DNA from: Lineus longissimus
Taxonomy: Eukaryota > Nemertea > Pilidiophora > Heteronemertea > Lineidae
DNA length: 64,000 nt
Assembly (NCBI RefSeq): GCF_910592395.1
Contig: NC_088319.1
Coordinates: 15,872,001 to 15,936,000 of the forward strand
Direction of reading: 5' to 3'
The position numbers and the translations under genes are program-made. Below are positions 25,097-34,800 of the stretch, in pieces. Position 1 is the first letter of the stretch. Each line of letters starts with the position of its first letter. Under the pieces are notes generated by a model, which saw only the letters and a program-made list of their open reading frames with translations, did not search any database and was not told the DNA's origin.

Positions 25097-25910
25097 GTCA
25101 AAATCATGAAAATCGAATGACCTTTTCCGACACGTGTTGATTTTGCGAGAATAACAACCCAAACCATGTCCGACCTCGCAACCAGGCAAGGCAATATAAA
25201 ATATGGAATGTCATCCGGAACGACATTATTTGAACAGGTAGCCAGCTGTCTGTGCTCGAGCTCCTCCAGCACAACGCATTTTTATAGAATCTTTAACTAT
25301 CAACGTCCAGGGACTAGCCAGGCTAGGAAACCCTTCTGTTGGTTATGTTCGTCCAGCATGATCTCAAGAGTATACCATCAATAAACTGATGTCCTTGTCA
25401 TAACTTTGTCGTTAGGATAACGAACGAAAGACATCCAAGATGGGTTTGGCCACTCAAATTCATCAGTACCCATTATAAGAAGTTGGAAGAAGACATCAGA
25501 ATGCCTCGTCAATGTATAAACTACAAAGGTCATGTAGTACTGTAAAATCGGCTAGGAGTAAACTTGTACAATACTTTCATGATATTTTGGATGGGAGTAC
25601 ATTCAGTACACTCTCGGAGGTTTTAGTGCCTGACAGCACCTGACTGAGTTTACAGTAGTAAAAGTAACAAAATGTCCATACACTTTCTATACCACATATA
25701 ATATTTATTGCATAAAACATAATGAGGGATGAAATAATTCAAGAAAATATGAAAAATTCAGCTTGAATGAGAGTAGAATTACATGTACATGTATGTCATG
25801 TGGCAGGCAGTGTCCTGTCTCATTGTGTCTTTGTACTAAGCTGAACAATGTCCAGTCCTTCATCAATCACAGAACATTCATAATCACAGTCATTTAAATG
25901 TTCGAAGTGT

Positions 25911-27382
25911 CTATTTGGGAAAAAATGATGAAAGCGATGCCTGCTTGCCTTTTGGTTTCATCAAACTTTTTCCAATTGTCCTCGCCTTGGGTGGGCTCAT
26001 TTTCAAGAACTTTGTATGCGTACCAAGTCCGTTGTATCCTGTTCTCACCTTGCCTGAATTAGCAGTGTCTGTTGTGCGCATGTTCTTTAGAATATTAAAG
26101 TGCTGCGGTGTTGCAACGTCTTGTAATGGTTCCGAGCGTAGTTTCTTAGCCGGACAGTTTGTCGCAAGACTTCGAATTTTGATATACTGCATCCCATACT
26201 CCTCACATTCCGCTTTTCTTTTAGCACTAGTCGGAATGGGCGAAAGTTCCTCGTTTTTATTGGGATCAAATTCAATGAAACTGCCATTGTCTGTCGGAGC
26301 TGAAAGCCTAGGATGTGATCCTCCATTCCGAGTATTAGCAGGCGTACACAAAGGTGACATTGGGGTAGAAGGCGTCTCTGGCACTTGTACCTTCTTCAAC
26401 ATAAGTTCAAGCTGTTTGATTCGCTCTGATTTGAAATGTATCTCCCGTTGTTGCGTACCGTTTAATTTATTCTGTTTGTCCACTTTGTCTTTAAGTGTTT
26501 TTTTCGACTCCTTTAGCATTTCAAGTTCACGTTTGAGGACGATGCAGTAAGTTGAAAGTTGCTTGACGGCTGCTGGACCTTCTCCTGATTGCTTGACGAG
26601 GCTTTCGACTTCAGATTCAACACCTGAAAGGAGAGGGAACAGACCAGATAAAGGTAGACTGATGATTAGGAAAGTTGCATACATTACAACAGGAGGAAAG
26701 AAAACCTACAGAAAGAAAGTATTCCGAAAAGACGCAACACAGTGCCAAGTGTGCAGTAATTGATTGGTCGTCATTCAGTCATAAGTTCATTTTGCCCCAC
26801 CTTGTGTTCTTTATGTTCTGTCAATCTGTGCATCAATGATCAAGCACACCCTGACACTAGACAGTGACACGTACCTTTCACAACGGTCTCCACATGCTTC
26901 AAGTTATGCATGTATGTCCTGATTGTCCTGGCTTCATCTTTCGCCCGCACTGCCTCCTGTTGCTGACTCTTAAAGTAATCCAACTGCTTCCGTAATGATT
27001 TACAAGTAATCTGCTCTTCCCGATACATGGCTTCAATCTTTGTCTTAGCTTCGCGCACATTCTCGAGGCTCTCTTCACGTATTTTAATTCTGTCCACCAA
27101 ATCACGTTTTTCCTGGTCCTTCTCGCCAAGACGTAACCGATAATTATCAACTTGGTTTTTCAACTCGCCAGGATCGGTGACTTCTCCTTCATCAGCCTTG
27201 TCCAAGAAGATTTTGTGTATCGTTTTGCTTGTGGTGACCCGCTGGCGGCACTGTGGACATGTGCTAGCCGTCCCCAACCACCTTTCGAGGCAGTGCCGAT
27301 GGAACGTGTGTCCGCAGTGGAGGGCACTGATCTCGGAGGAGTACTCATAGTGCTCGGTGCAGATGGAACAAGCAATCCTCAT
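25911..27382 (-). CDS. TRAIP: TRAIP-type RING E3 ubiquitin ligase
   Basis: In other animals TRAIP acts at replisomes, ubiquitylating CMG helicase and stalled complexes. Two coding exons: 27382-26875 (phase 1 donor AAAG|GTACGT) and 26623-25911, giving 406 aa (human 469). The RING lies at residues 5-45 with ligands C5, C8, C23, H25, H28, C31, C42 and C45. A long coiled coil follows (about 75-260). The tail is Ser/Pro-rich with basic patches and ends in a PIP box, QASLSSFF (Q397, L400, F403, F404), which would bind PCNA. The start sits just after a 5' UTR acceptor (TTTCAG|AAACC), and a 5' UTR exon probably ends near 27655. A minus-strand AATAAA (plus 25704-25709) is a likely poly(A) signal. The short distance to the POLRMT start (815 bp) suggests compact neighbours. 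Confidence 0.92.
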
Positions 27383-28880
27383 CTTGATGGTTTCTGAAAG
27401 AACAAGACGAGTTCAAAGATAAGAACTGTAGACTGGAGCCTCAGTATATATATATCACTATCAGTAGTCCAGACTGCTTTCCTAATCCTCAAAAAAGGTA
27501 CCTGTATAGGGGTTAACTCGCAGTATTATTGTATCCGACTGTCAGCAGTGTCTGTATGCATTGTTGTACGTCGACACTCCGACTCAAGTCTGCCGACAGC
27601 GACACACAGATCAGATATTTAAATAAAGGCAAAGGCTCACGTTCTCCTTACCTTTGTATTCATCTGCAACACTTTAAGCAACGGCAATCAAGACCAGATA
27701 TACATTAAACAGAAGCTTTTTATGATGATCTTTTAACACATCACTAAGTCAAAATCGGCGCCGATTTCATGGATTTATTTTATCAACTAACATGACATGC
27801 ATGACCAACCTAAACCATGTACGATCCAATCTCGTCTTCAGGATAGGTAGCTATAAAATACGAACCCATTCAAGTTGGCATTTCGCATTCTCCAAGCGTC
27901 GTTAATAGTGATCAGCGTTGCCAAGTCTCATGCGACCTGCTGTCTCTGCACTATTTGAGAAATTCAACGTGAGGCCTAGATGTTAAATTCGATATTACGT
28001 ACCGAAGACAGCATAAGGCTAATCGTTTTTTGTGACATTAGTGACTCATTATTATATGATCACTGTGAATGTGAGTTTATTGGGACATGAGGAGCGATTG
28101 CAGGACTGACAGTCGGGACCAATACGAAAAAACGTGATTGTTCCTTTGTCACGCTTCATCCTGATCGCTTCGGCCCTATCACAATGAAAACTGTTGTAAT
28201 TGAATTGGCACTGTTTTGGTTGGCGTGGACTGGCTGGGGAAGGCAGTCCGTGGCACATAGTGCCACCGATTCCTGCTGTTGTGTGTGTGGGGACGGTTTG
28301 GATTGGTGTGTGTTGGTCTATCTTGGCATTGCTGCCACCATCCCGCTGCTGTTTGTGGCTCGAGGCCGGTCCACTGCGTCAGGAGTGTACCGAATCCTGC
28401 TGTGTACGGTGATTTTATAGAACTGGCTGTGTGCTTACCTTGCCATTGCTGGGCCACAGCGAGTCTTTTGGCATTGTTTCCATCGTTATTAAAACAGTAG
28501 CCTACCACGTGGCCTCCTTCTCCATTCACGCTTAAGTATTGCAACTCTTCTCCCTGCAAACCGCACCCAACTTCTGCTTCATATACTTTTGCTCTTTTTT
28601 CTCATCTGAAATCCCTTCCTTTTACTTTCATGTTTTAATACAGGCAGCAAAAAAGGAAGTTCTTTTTTGACCGCATGTGTTAATGAATGAAGTGCACGCC
28701 AGAATTCAGATTATTTACAATTGTATATTTATTCAAAGCACAAGAGGGAATCTTATGAACGAGACGCAAAGATTTTGGCATATATAAATGTCTACAAAAT
28801 AGGCCTATACAGCATAGAATATACTAGTAGTTATTTCGCGTGATGTCGGGTACAACATTTCTGGCAGTCGGTTGGTTTAT
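27383..28880. other. TRAIP upstream region; no further gene accepted
   Basis: Contains the probable TRAIP 5' UTR exon near 27655-27700. Open frames on both strands around 28050-28560 overlap one another and lack recognisable domains or splice sites. Confidence 0.3.
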
Positions 28881-28889
28881 ATTGATTCC

Positions 28890-29215
28890 AGTGAAATCGG
28901 TTAGGAGGCGCCGCAAGTTTCCTGGACGCAAGGACCCAACGCGCCGCGTAGCGGCAAAATATCGAAGCTGGCGAAACATTTATAACGGGTCACCGTGATC
29001 TCATTATGGACTTATGGTGCGATTATGGGGTTGTAACTATTTTGCTGATATTGTCACAAGGAAAGAAAAGCACGCGACCTAACGCCAACCTATATGTAAA
29101 TTGATAATTAGAAGGTATATAGTACAGGAAATGTTAATAAATAATCATTCCTTATAGTCTTTGAGAGCATTTTTAATTGTGAAAAGTATATGCCTACGTC
29201 ACAGAGACTCGCGAA
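28890..29215 (+). repeat. Dispersed repeat B, copy 1
   Basis: About 330 bp matching the reverse complement of about 47620-47965. Shared landmarks in order: CCCAACGCGCCGCGTA, GAAGCTGGCGAAACATTTAT, AACGGGTCACCGT, AACTATTTTGCT, GGAAAGAAAAGCA, GCGACCTAACGCC, GATAATTAGAAGGTATAT and AATCATTCC. By eye identity is near 80%. No coding capacity was seen, so it is probably a non-autonomous transposon or a fragment. Confidence 0.8.
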
Positions 29216-29335
29216 GCTACTTAGCCTAATACCATTAGGCCCCGCGTGGTGGCGCTGAGGCGGCCGCTGTATTCAAGAGAGTGGTTGAGTCACTCTAGAA
29301 GCTAATTGGTGATAACAAATGACGGACCTTACCAA
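29216..29335 (+). repeat. Dispersed repeat C, copy 1
   Basis: The segment CCATTAGGCCCCGCGTGGTG and, further on, AGAGTGGTTGAGTCACTCTA both recur in reverse orientation at 40550-40910. The spacing between the two landmarks is much shorter here (about 45 bp) than in the other copy (about 300 bp). This copy therefore looks internally deleted. Confidence 0.7.
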
Positions 29336-29359
29336 AATTGCTTACATTTTCGCATTGCT

Positions 29360-29545
29360 AAAATGAAAGACCTAATACTGAAACCACATGTCCGTTGACT
29401 GTGCTTTATTAAGAGAGACTGGCATAGACTGGCATCATGCCTGGTCTCTCTTAAAGCACAGTCAACAGACACCACTACACCCCCTCACACTCAGAAACCA
29501 CCAACGCCCACCCTTTCCTGCTACCTTAATACTTCTGGATAGCCG
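29360..29545 (+). mobile_element. Hairpin MITE A, copy 1
   Basis: GTTGACTGTGCTTTA..AGAGAGACT and its reverse complement face each other here, followed by a 90-bp arm (AGACACCACTACACC.. to ..CCTTAATACTTCTGG). The whole arrangement recurs reversed at about 45295-45450. The hairpin here carries small insertions (TTA, and a duplicated ACTGGCAT), so it is the more decayed copy. It lies just downstream of the 29582-31000 gene and supplies a minus-strand AATAAA (plus 29405-29410). Confidence 0.75.
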
Positions 29546-29581
29546 TTCAGCAATTTTATAAGTGGTATAATCGGTCGTGAC

Positions 29582-31000
29582 CTAGTTTACAGCGGTTTGG
29601 AAATTTACTACATTTATTTTGTTAGACCTAGACCACCAGCTCATCGTTTGAATTCGTCTAGCCAATAAATAACCCAATGCAAGACCAACCCACATGAACT
29701 GTAATGTGTAGTAGACACCAACAAAACAATAACTTAGGCTGACGATGTTGCAAATAACATAGATAATTTGGTAAAATAGCTTGCAAATGAAAATCAAAGG
29801 TTTTGCCAATCTAGAGTTCACAAAGGTTTCAACTAGAGTTTCCAGAATTTGTGTAATCACACCCAGACAAGTTTCTACGCCGACCTTAATGACAGCGAGG
29901 GTTGGAGAGAGTAGCATGTACAGCAACTCGAACCAAATGTTCACCAGGACCCACGAAGCTACAAAAGATATGAAAGGGCTGAAGTAATAAGCGACATAGA
30001 AGAGAAGGGCGAAGTTGGTGATTGCCATTGCAAGTTTTGTGGTGGCGTCAAGACCGACGCTTTCTTTGCTCAGTGATTGGTCATTGTCTTCGAGGCTTCT
30101 GGCTGTCCCCGAGAGAAACTGGCGGTCAAGTGACGCTGGAATGTCTCCCAGATATTCTGAATTTTCTTGTGATTTGTGGCAAACCTTTAGCCAAGCCATC
30201 TGGAAATAACCAACAGCACAACTGAAGGCCCCCGATCGAGCAACAGTGTTTATCGATTGCGCTGAAAGAGCTTCAAAATCTTCTGTTATGCATGTCGTCT
30301 TCTCAGAAGCGTACTCTGTATGAATTGCGACCTCTTGGCATACGGACAGTCCCTGATGGATGAACCAAAGTGTTTGTTTGATTCCTGAAATCCTACCATG
30401 AATGTCATTCAGGTTCTCACGACAGCGTTGCATCTCTTTAGTCAATCTCTCAATGTCTTTCTCGCATTTTGATTGCGTCCGTTTCCCGTGCTTCCGCAGA
30501 CATTCTGCCTTCTCCCGTCGCCTGTTACTCTCTGCCGTCCTTTCCCGACTGTCCCGAATGGTTTTCACATTCTTCTGGGCAGTAATCGCAAATACCATGA
30601 AGCCAATGATTGGAATCAGAAGGAAAAATCTATTTGCACGAAGCTGTTGGACAGCTTTCTGCAGGGTTGCCTCCGCTTCCTCCGCTTCGCTCTTGGCGCG
30701 TGACCTTCGATCCTTGCCAAGTCGCTGGAGTTCCAAGGACACCGCCATTTCCCGCTGTAACCCATCAACAGAATCACGATGGCTGCCAATTTGCTGCTGC
30801 AGTTCGTCCATTTCTTTAGCAGCGTGGTCCATCTCCACCAATAGAACACTTCTTTCCTTATCCAACTCTAGTTTCCGTTGTTCAAGATGGCGGCGGACGT
30901 CATGACCAAGTCGGTTGATCTCATGGAGAGTCTCCATGGCCATGTCATCTGCACCATTTCTCATATGGGTCAGGAACTTATCGATGAGACCACTCCCCAT
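29582..31000 (-). CDS. Coiled-coil multi-pass membrane protein, family not recognised
   Basis: Single coding exon of 472 aa, starting at the ATG at 31000. The frame stays open upstream to an acceptor (CTCTTGCAG, about 31033), so a non-coding first exon, or a slightly longer N-terminus, is likely. Residues about 25-120 form a charged Glu/Arg/Lys-rich coiled coil. A first hydrophobic segment (about 125-141, FFLLIPIIGFMVFAIT) is followed by a second charged coiled coil (about 145-210). After a Ser-rich stretch with several Cys come two strongly hydrophobic blocks (about 325-375 and 405-450) that could each cross a membrane twice. There is no signal peptide. I cannot assign a family; the layout suggests an intracellular-membrane protein, which is inference only. 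Confidence 0.75.
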   Translation of the reverse strand: MGSGLIDKFLTHMRNGADDMAMETLHEINRLGHDVRRHLEQRKLELDKERSVLLVEMDHAAKEMDELQQQIGSHRDSVDGLQREMAVSLELQRLGKDRRSRAKSEAEEAEATLQKAVQQLRANRFFLLIPIIGFMVFAITAQKNVKTIRDSRERTAESNRRREKAECLRKHGKRTQSKCEKDIERLTKEMQRCRENLNDIHGRISGIKQTLWFIHQGLSVCQEVAIHTEYASEKTTCITEDFEALSAQSINTVARSGAFSCAVGYFQMAWLKVCHKSQENSEYLGDIPASLDRQFLSGTARSLEDNDQSLSKESVGLDATTKLAMAITNFALLFYVAYYFSPFISFVASWVLVNIWFELLYMLLSPTLAVIKVGVETCLGVITQILETLVETFVNSRLAKPLIFICKLFYQIIYVICNIVSLSYCFVGVYYTLQFMWVGLALGYLLARRIQTMSWWSRSNKINVVNFQTAVN

Positions 31001-31890
31001 TGTTGACAACGATTGCACGCGTTCGACCGAGCCTATGCTGCAAGAGTAGAGAAGCAAATATGTTTAGGAGAGAGAAACCACCGAAGGATGGCAATAATAT
31101 TCAGTAGGTATTATGCCTACATGAATCCCTACAACGTTAATAGAAACTTTCATGATATCAGGATCGCTTTCACTTTGTGTACTCATGCACGGTCATCTAC
31201 GGGAAATCCCGCATGTCTCCGCCATAGCCTCACATATACCGTACATAGACTGCATCTTGCCGCATATTTGTCTTCAAACCTACCTATCATTTTTTTCATA
31301 TCTCAATCCTAATTGCTTTTAATTCCTGGAGGCATGCAGTACATTAGCTGTAAGGTAACCATCCGCTGGTCAACGACATTTCCTTCAACAGATCCCCTCA
31401 ACGCGGACTCTAACAATCTGAATACCTGAGTAAATACGTACTAGATATAAATAACCTCAACAAGTAGGTCATGTCTGTGTACATTAGTAGGCATATGACG
31501 ACTTTCATTTTATTCTCAAAAAGCATGAGCTGTCTCGGGATATCGGCCATCCATATGTAACTGGACTTGTAAGATGTGGAAGGAAGTAGACAAATGACAT
31601 TTCTGGCAGTCAAGTTTGGCTTCTCCTTGGTTTCCCAACGTCATGTCGGCACAGTCATCAATCAATTGACCAAACTCGGAATACGAAATGGAGGAATGCC
31701 GGAACTCGTCTTGACGGAACTTGGACAACCCCTGCGCACCAAAGATCAGAATAACTTCATGCATACAAGAGCGAGGCAGCGCTATATCATACTTTATATG
31801 TCATTATTAGTCAAATCAAAAGTTTTTCTCTATTTACTGCCTCCAATATCTTGCTTGTGTCTCTGAAAGCCAACGAAGCTGCTCATCGGG
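31001..31890. other. Flank between the membrane protein and the glutamate receptor
   Basis: Probably holds the 5' UTR exon of the gene at 29582-31000 and the 3' UTR of the receptor (minus-strand AATAAA at plus 31508-31513). No other gene was seen. Confidence 0.35.
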
Positions 31891-34800
31891 CTAAAATTCT
31901 GTATGCATTTCAGGATATTTCACAGTCTTTCTCATAGCGTCCGATTCCCGCAGTATTGCGTCCTCCATCATGCCATGTGTCGCGTGCCGACATAGCAGCC
32001 TCTTTGTGATGTGGCTTTCCATCTCTTCGATCACGTGATCCAAACGTATCTTCAGCGCCTCCATTATGGTGTTTGGTCCACCCTGAAAACACACGTTCTC
32101 TTTGTAAATGGGTATAAAACATGCAATATACTTTGCCCGGAACATATTAAAGACGTTTTCTTTGGTAGCTGCTAAGTACTATGAAAAGCGCGGTCATGGT
32201 GGATCCTTCATAACCATAGCCCCGTAGTTTTTTTGCCACGACCGCATCGTCGTTTTTTTGTCGTGTACGGTTGACCCTAAAAACATCTGAAACAATGTTT
32301 ACGTTCGTGTTCATGTTGTCCATCGTGTGCGCGTGGCATAACTGGAATAAAGCTAACTACTGACCTCATCCTTTTTGTACTTCTTGACATCCTGCACAGA
32401 AGCGAAGATGAATTCAACAATCACCAGAACAACGGCAAAGCCGATCACCCCGCCCCCTATCACGAAAATGGCTGACATCTGACTGGAAGTCATGACGAGG
32501 CCATCGCCATGAAGTTTCGAAAGGGCCGACGCTGCAATGGAACGGACGTTACAATGCTGTGGAATGTCTAAATAATAATATGTATAAGAGAAGTTCTCAT
32601 AAAGAGCAAATCCATTAATCGTGTTTCAGTTGTCGACCTATGGCGAAGCAACTTCAGATTGAGTTATCTCAGTGGAATGTTTCATGATTGGCCCTATAGT
32701 TTCGGTCGCGGACGGTTCGCAATAAGAGTATCGACTGACCCTCTCTCGAAGCGAGTAATCCTACAAACAGTATCAGATATTTCAAAAGATACGTAAGGAT
32801 GTGGTCAATGTCCACCTTATTGGATCAACGAACAGCTGGGCAGCTGAACGCTATACTCTCCTGGGGTACAGGCATACACGTTTCTCGATGGTCAACACCT
32901 ATAACCTATATGTAGTCATATAAGAATAGATGTAGTCTTTGGCATTACATATACTGAGCCCGAAAAACACGGCTTTGTCATCCATTTCCGGTATTCTCTT
33001 GACAGAAGGGGACAAACTTACTCTCTCCTTGAAAGCAATTGCCGCGCTGGAACCAATGTTTGGCCAGCTCTTCCATAAAGCCTTCCTCCTTCAATTCCAA
33101 AACGGCCGAGTCGATAGTGTCCAAAAATGCAGAATTTTTGCGCGCCATGAGTCCATACGAAGTTTTGTGGAATGGCTTTCCAATGGTTTCCAGCTCGCAA
33201 TCTGGGTCGTTGTTTACTCTATCCTTGAGGACCGGCTCATCATAGATAAAGGCGTAGTCATGACCTGAAGCACGTGAAACGATATTGACTTAAATATATC
33301 TTAGCGTTTAAGAGACAAGGCGTGAACGGCAAAGACGTTTTTATCTTGGCATCTCTGTCCTTTACCCAAGGGTTTGGTGTTTCAGTCTACTTAGTTAAAG
33401 GAAGCAGCGACTGGTAAGTGGCTTTTCAGCAACAAGGTCCTGCTCTGAAGACTGGTAGCAAACCTCTCGCCACCCCATGTTGACGACATTCAAGTAACAG
33501 TTTTACGGTATGTGGATCGGTGGCGACTGCACAGTGGAAAGGGCACATCCGGCGCGTATTAAGTCGATGACTGCAGATTCCTACCTTTGAATCCATGCTT
33601 AACGTGCCGTATCCCAATCTCTACTGTGCGCACATTTGTTTCATAGTCTTCAATGTGCTGTGCCATCCTGGCATAGGTTTCCGTCGTCCTCAGATTGATG
33701 AAGTGAGAAACAGACGTTCCTTCTTGGGTGCCATATCTAACCTTGTTTTGCAAGGTCAGCTCTGTCAGACTACTAATAGCTTGAAGCAAAGAATAACGCC
33801 AATTATTCATGTACCTTGCCAAAGCCTTGATTCTTTATGTAAGGTGAGGCGAAGGTCTTGTTTAAGGCAACGCATTGATGATCGCACACTCGTATAAAAC
33901 AGGAGAAAGAAAAAGGCGAAGACCAATGAACAACTGGCGACGGGACCTCAAGAATGAGATGAAGACCACGGGTCACTCTTGGCAGGGACTGGAGAGGATC
34001 GCCAGGGACAGATTGAAGACGATGGGGGAAAGTTGTTAGCGGCCGATGCTCTCTCAGAGAAGCTAAGGGCTCACATTTAAGTGCTATACATGCACTAGTA
34101 AGAAAGTAACGATTTAGCTTGAAGTGGTGTGGATGCCTATTTTAGAAGAGGAGGGAAAAAGGAGGAGGATCGAAGAGAAGTCTTCACTTACTATGCATGT
34201 TCATCTGGTTGATGGTGAGAAATGCAGCAAAGTTGGCTGTGTAACCGGCAGTAATGAAGAACACCAAAAGATACCAGTAGTTGCCCACCATTCGCCCTGA
34301 GAATGATCTGGGAACTCCATCAATATTCTGAAAACAAGAAACCATGCACGGTCATCAACAATCGATGCAAATATGGTTGTCGCCGATGATGTAGCAAAGT
34401 GCGAGAGATGTCCGGTGAAGTTATCCTGTTGTCACAACCCCCTGACTTGACCATTCGTTGGAGAGCTCCTGATTTCAACGAGATGAATTAGGTACAAAGG
34501 GTGCAATAATTTAACTTTTGAGTAATGTTTTCGAAACTTTCGGTTCAGAATACCCCTAGTCCTCTAAGCGGTAAATATCTTTCTTACTCTTCTGAAGATG
34601 ATATTCATGATATTCATATCGTGACACTTACGATCCCTACAAAAGCAGCATAACAGAACTGGAAGGAATTACGCAAGTTCATGAAGAATCTTGTGTCTCT
34701 AAAACGTTGGTCGTCTCTGTCATGGCGCTGGATGTAGACGCCATACTGCCCGTAAGGACTCAGGAATTCTATCACGTATAACGCACCAGTCGTGAAAAAG

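Noticed and set aside
28184-28420. 78-codon plus-strand frame with CCCVC and a hydrophobic segment, resembling a small Cys-rich membrane protein
   Set aside because: Overlaps an equally long antisense frame; no domain match, splice or poly(A) context strong enough to accept it.
30402-30905. 167-codon plus-strand frame
   Set aside because: Antisense of the coiled-coil membrane protein; its Arg/Ser/Leu bias is the mirror of Glu/Arg/Lys codons.
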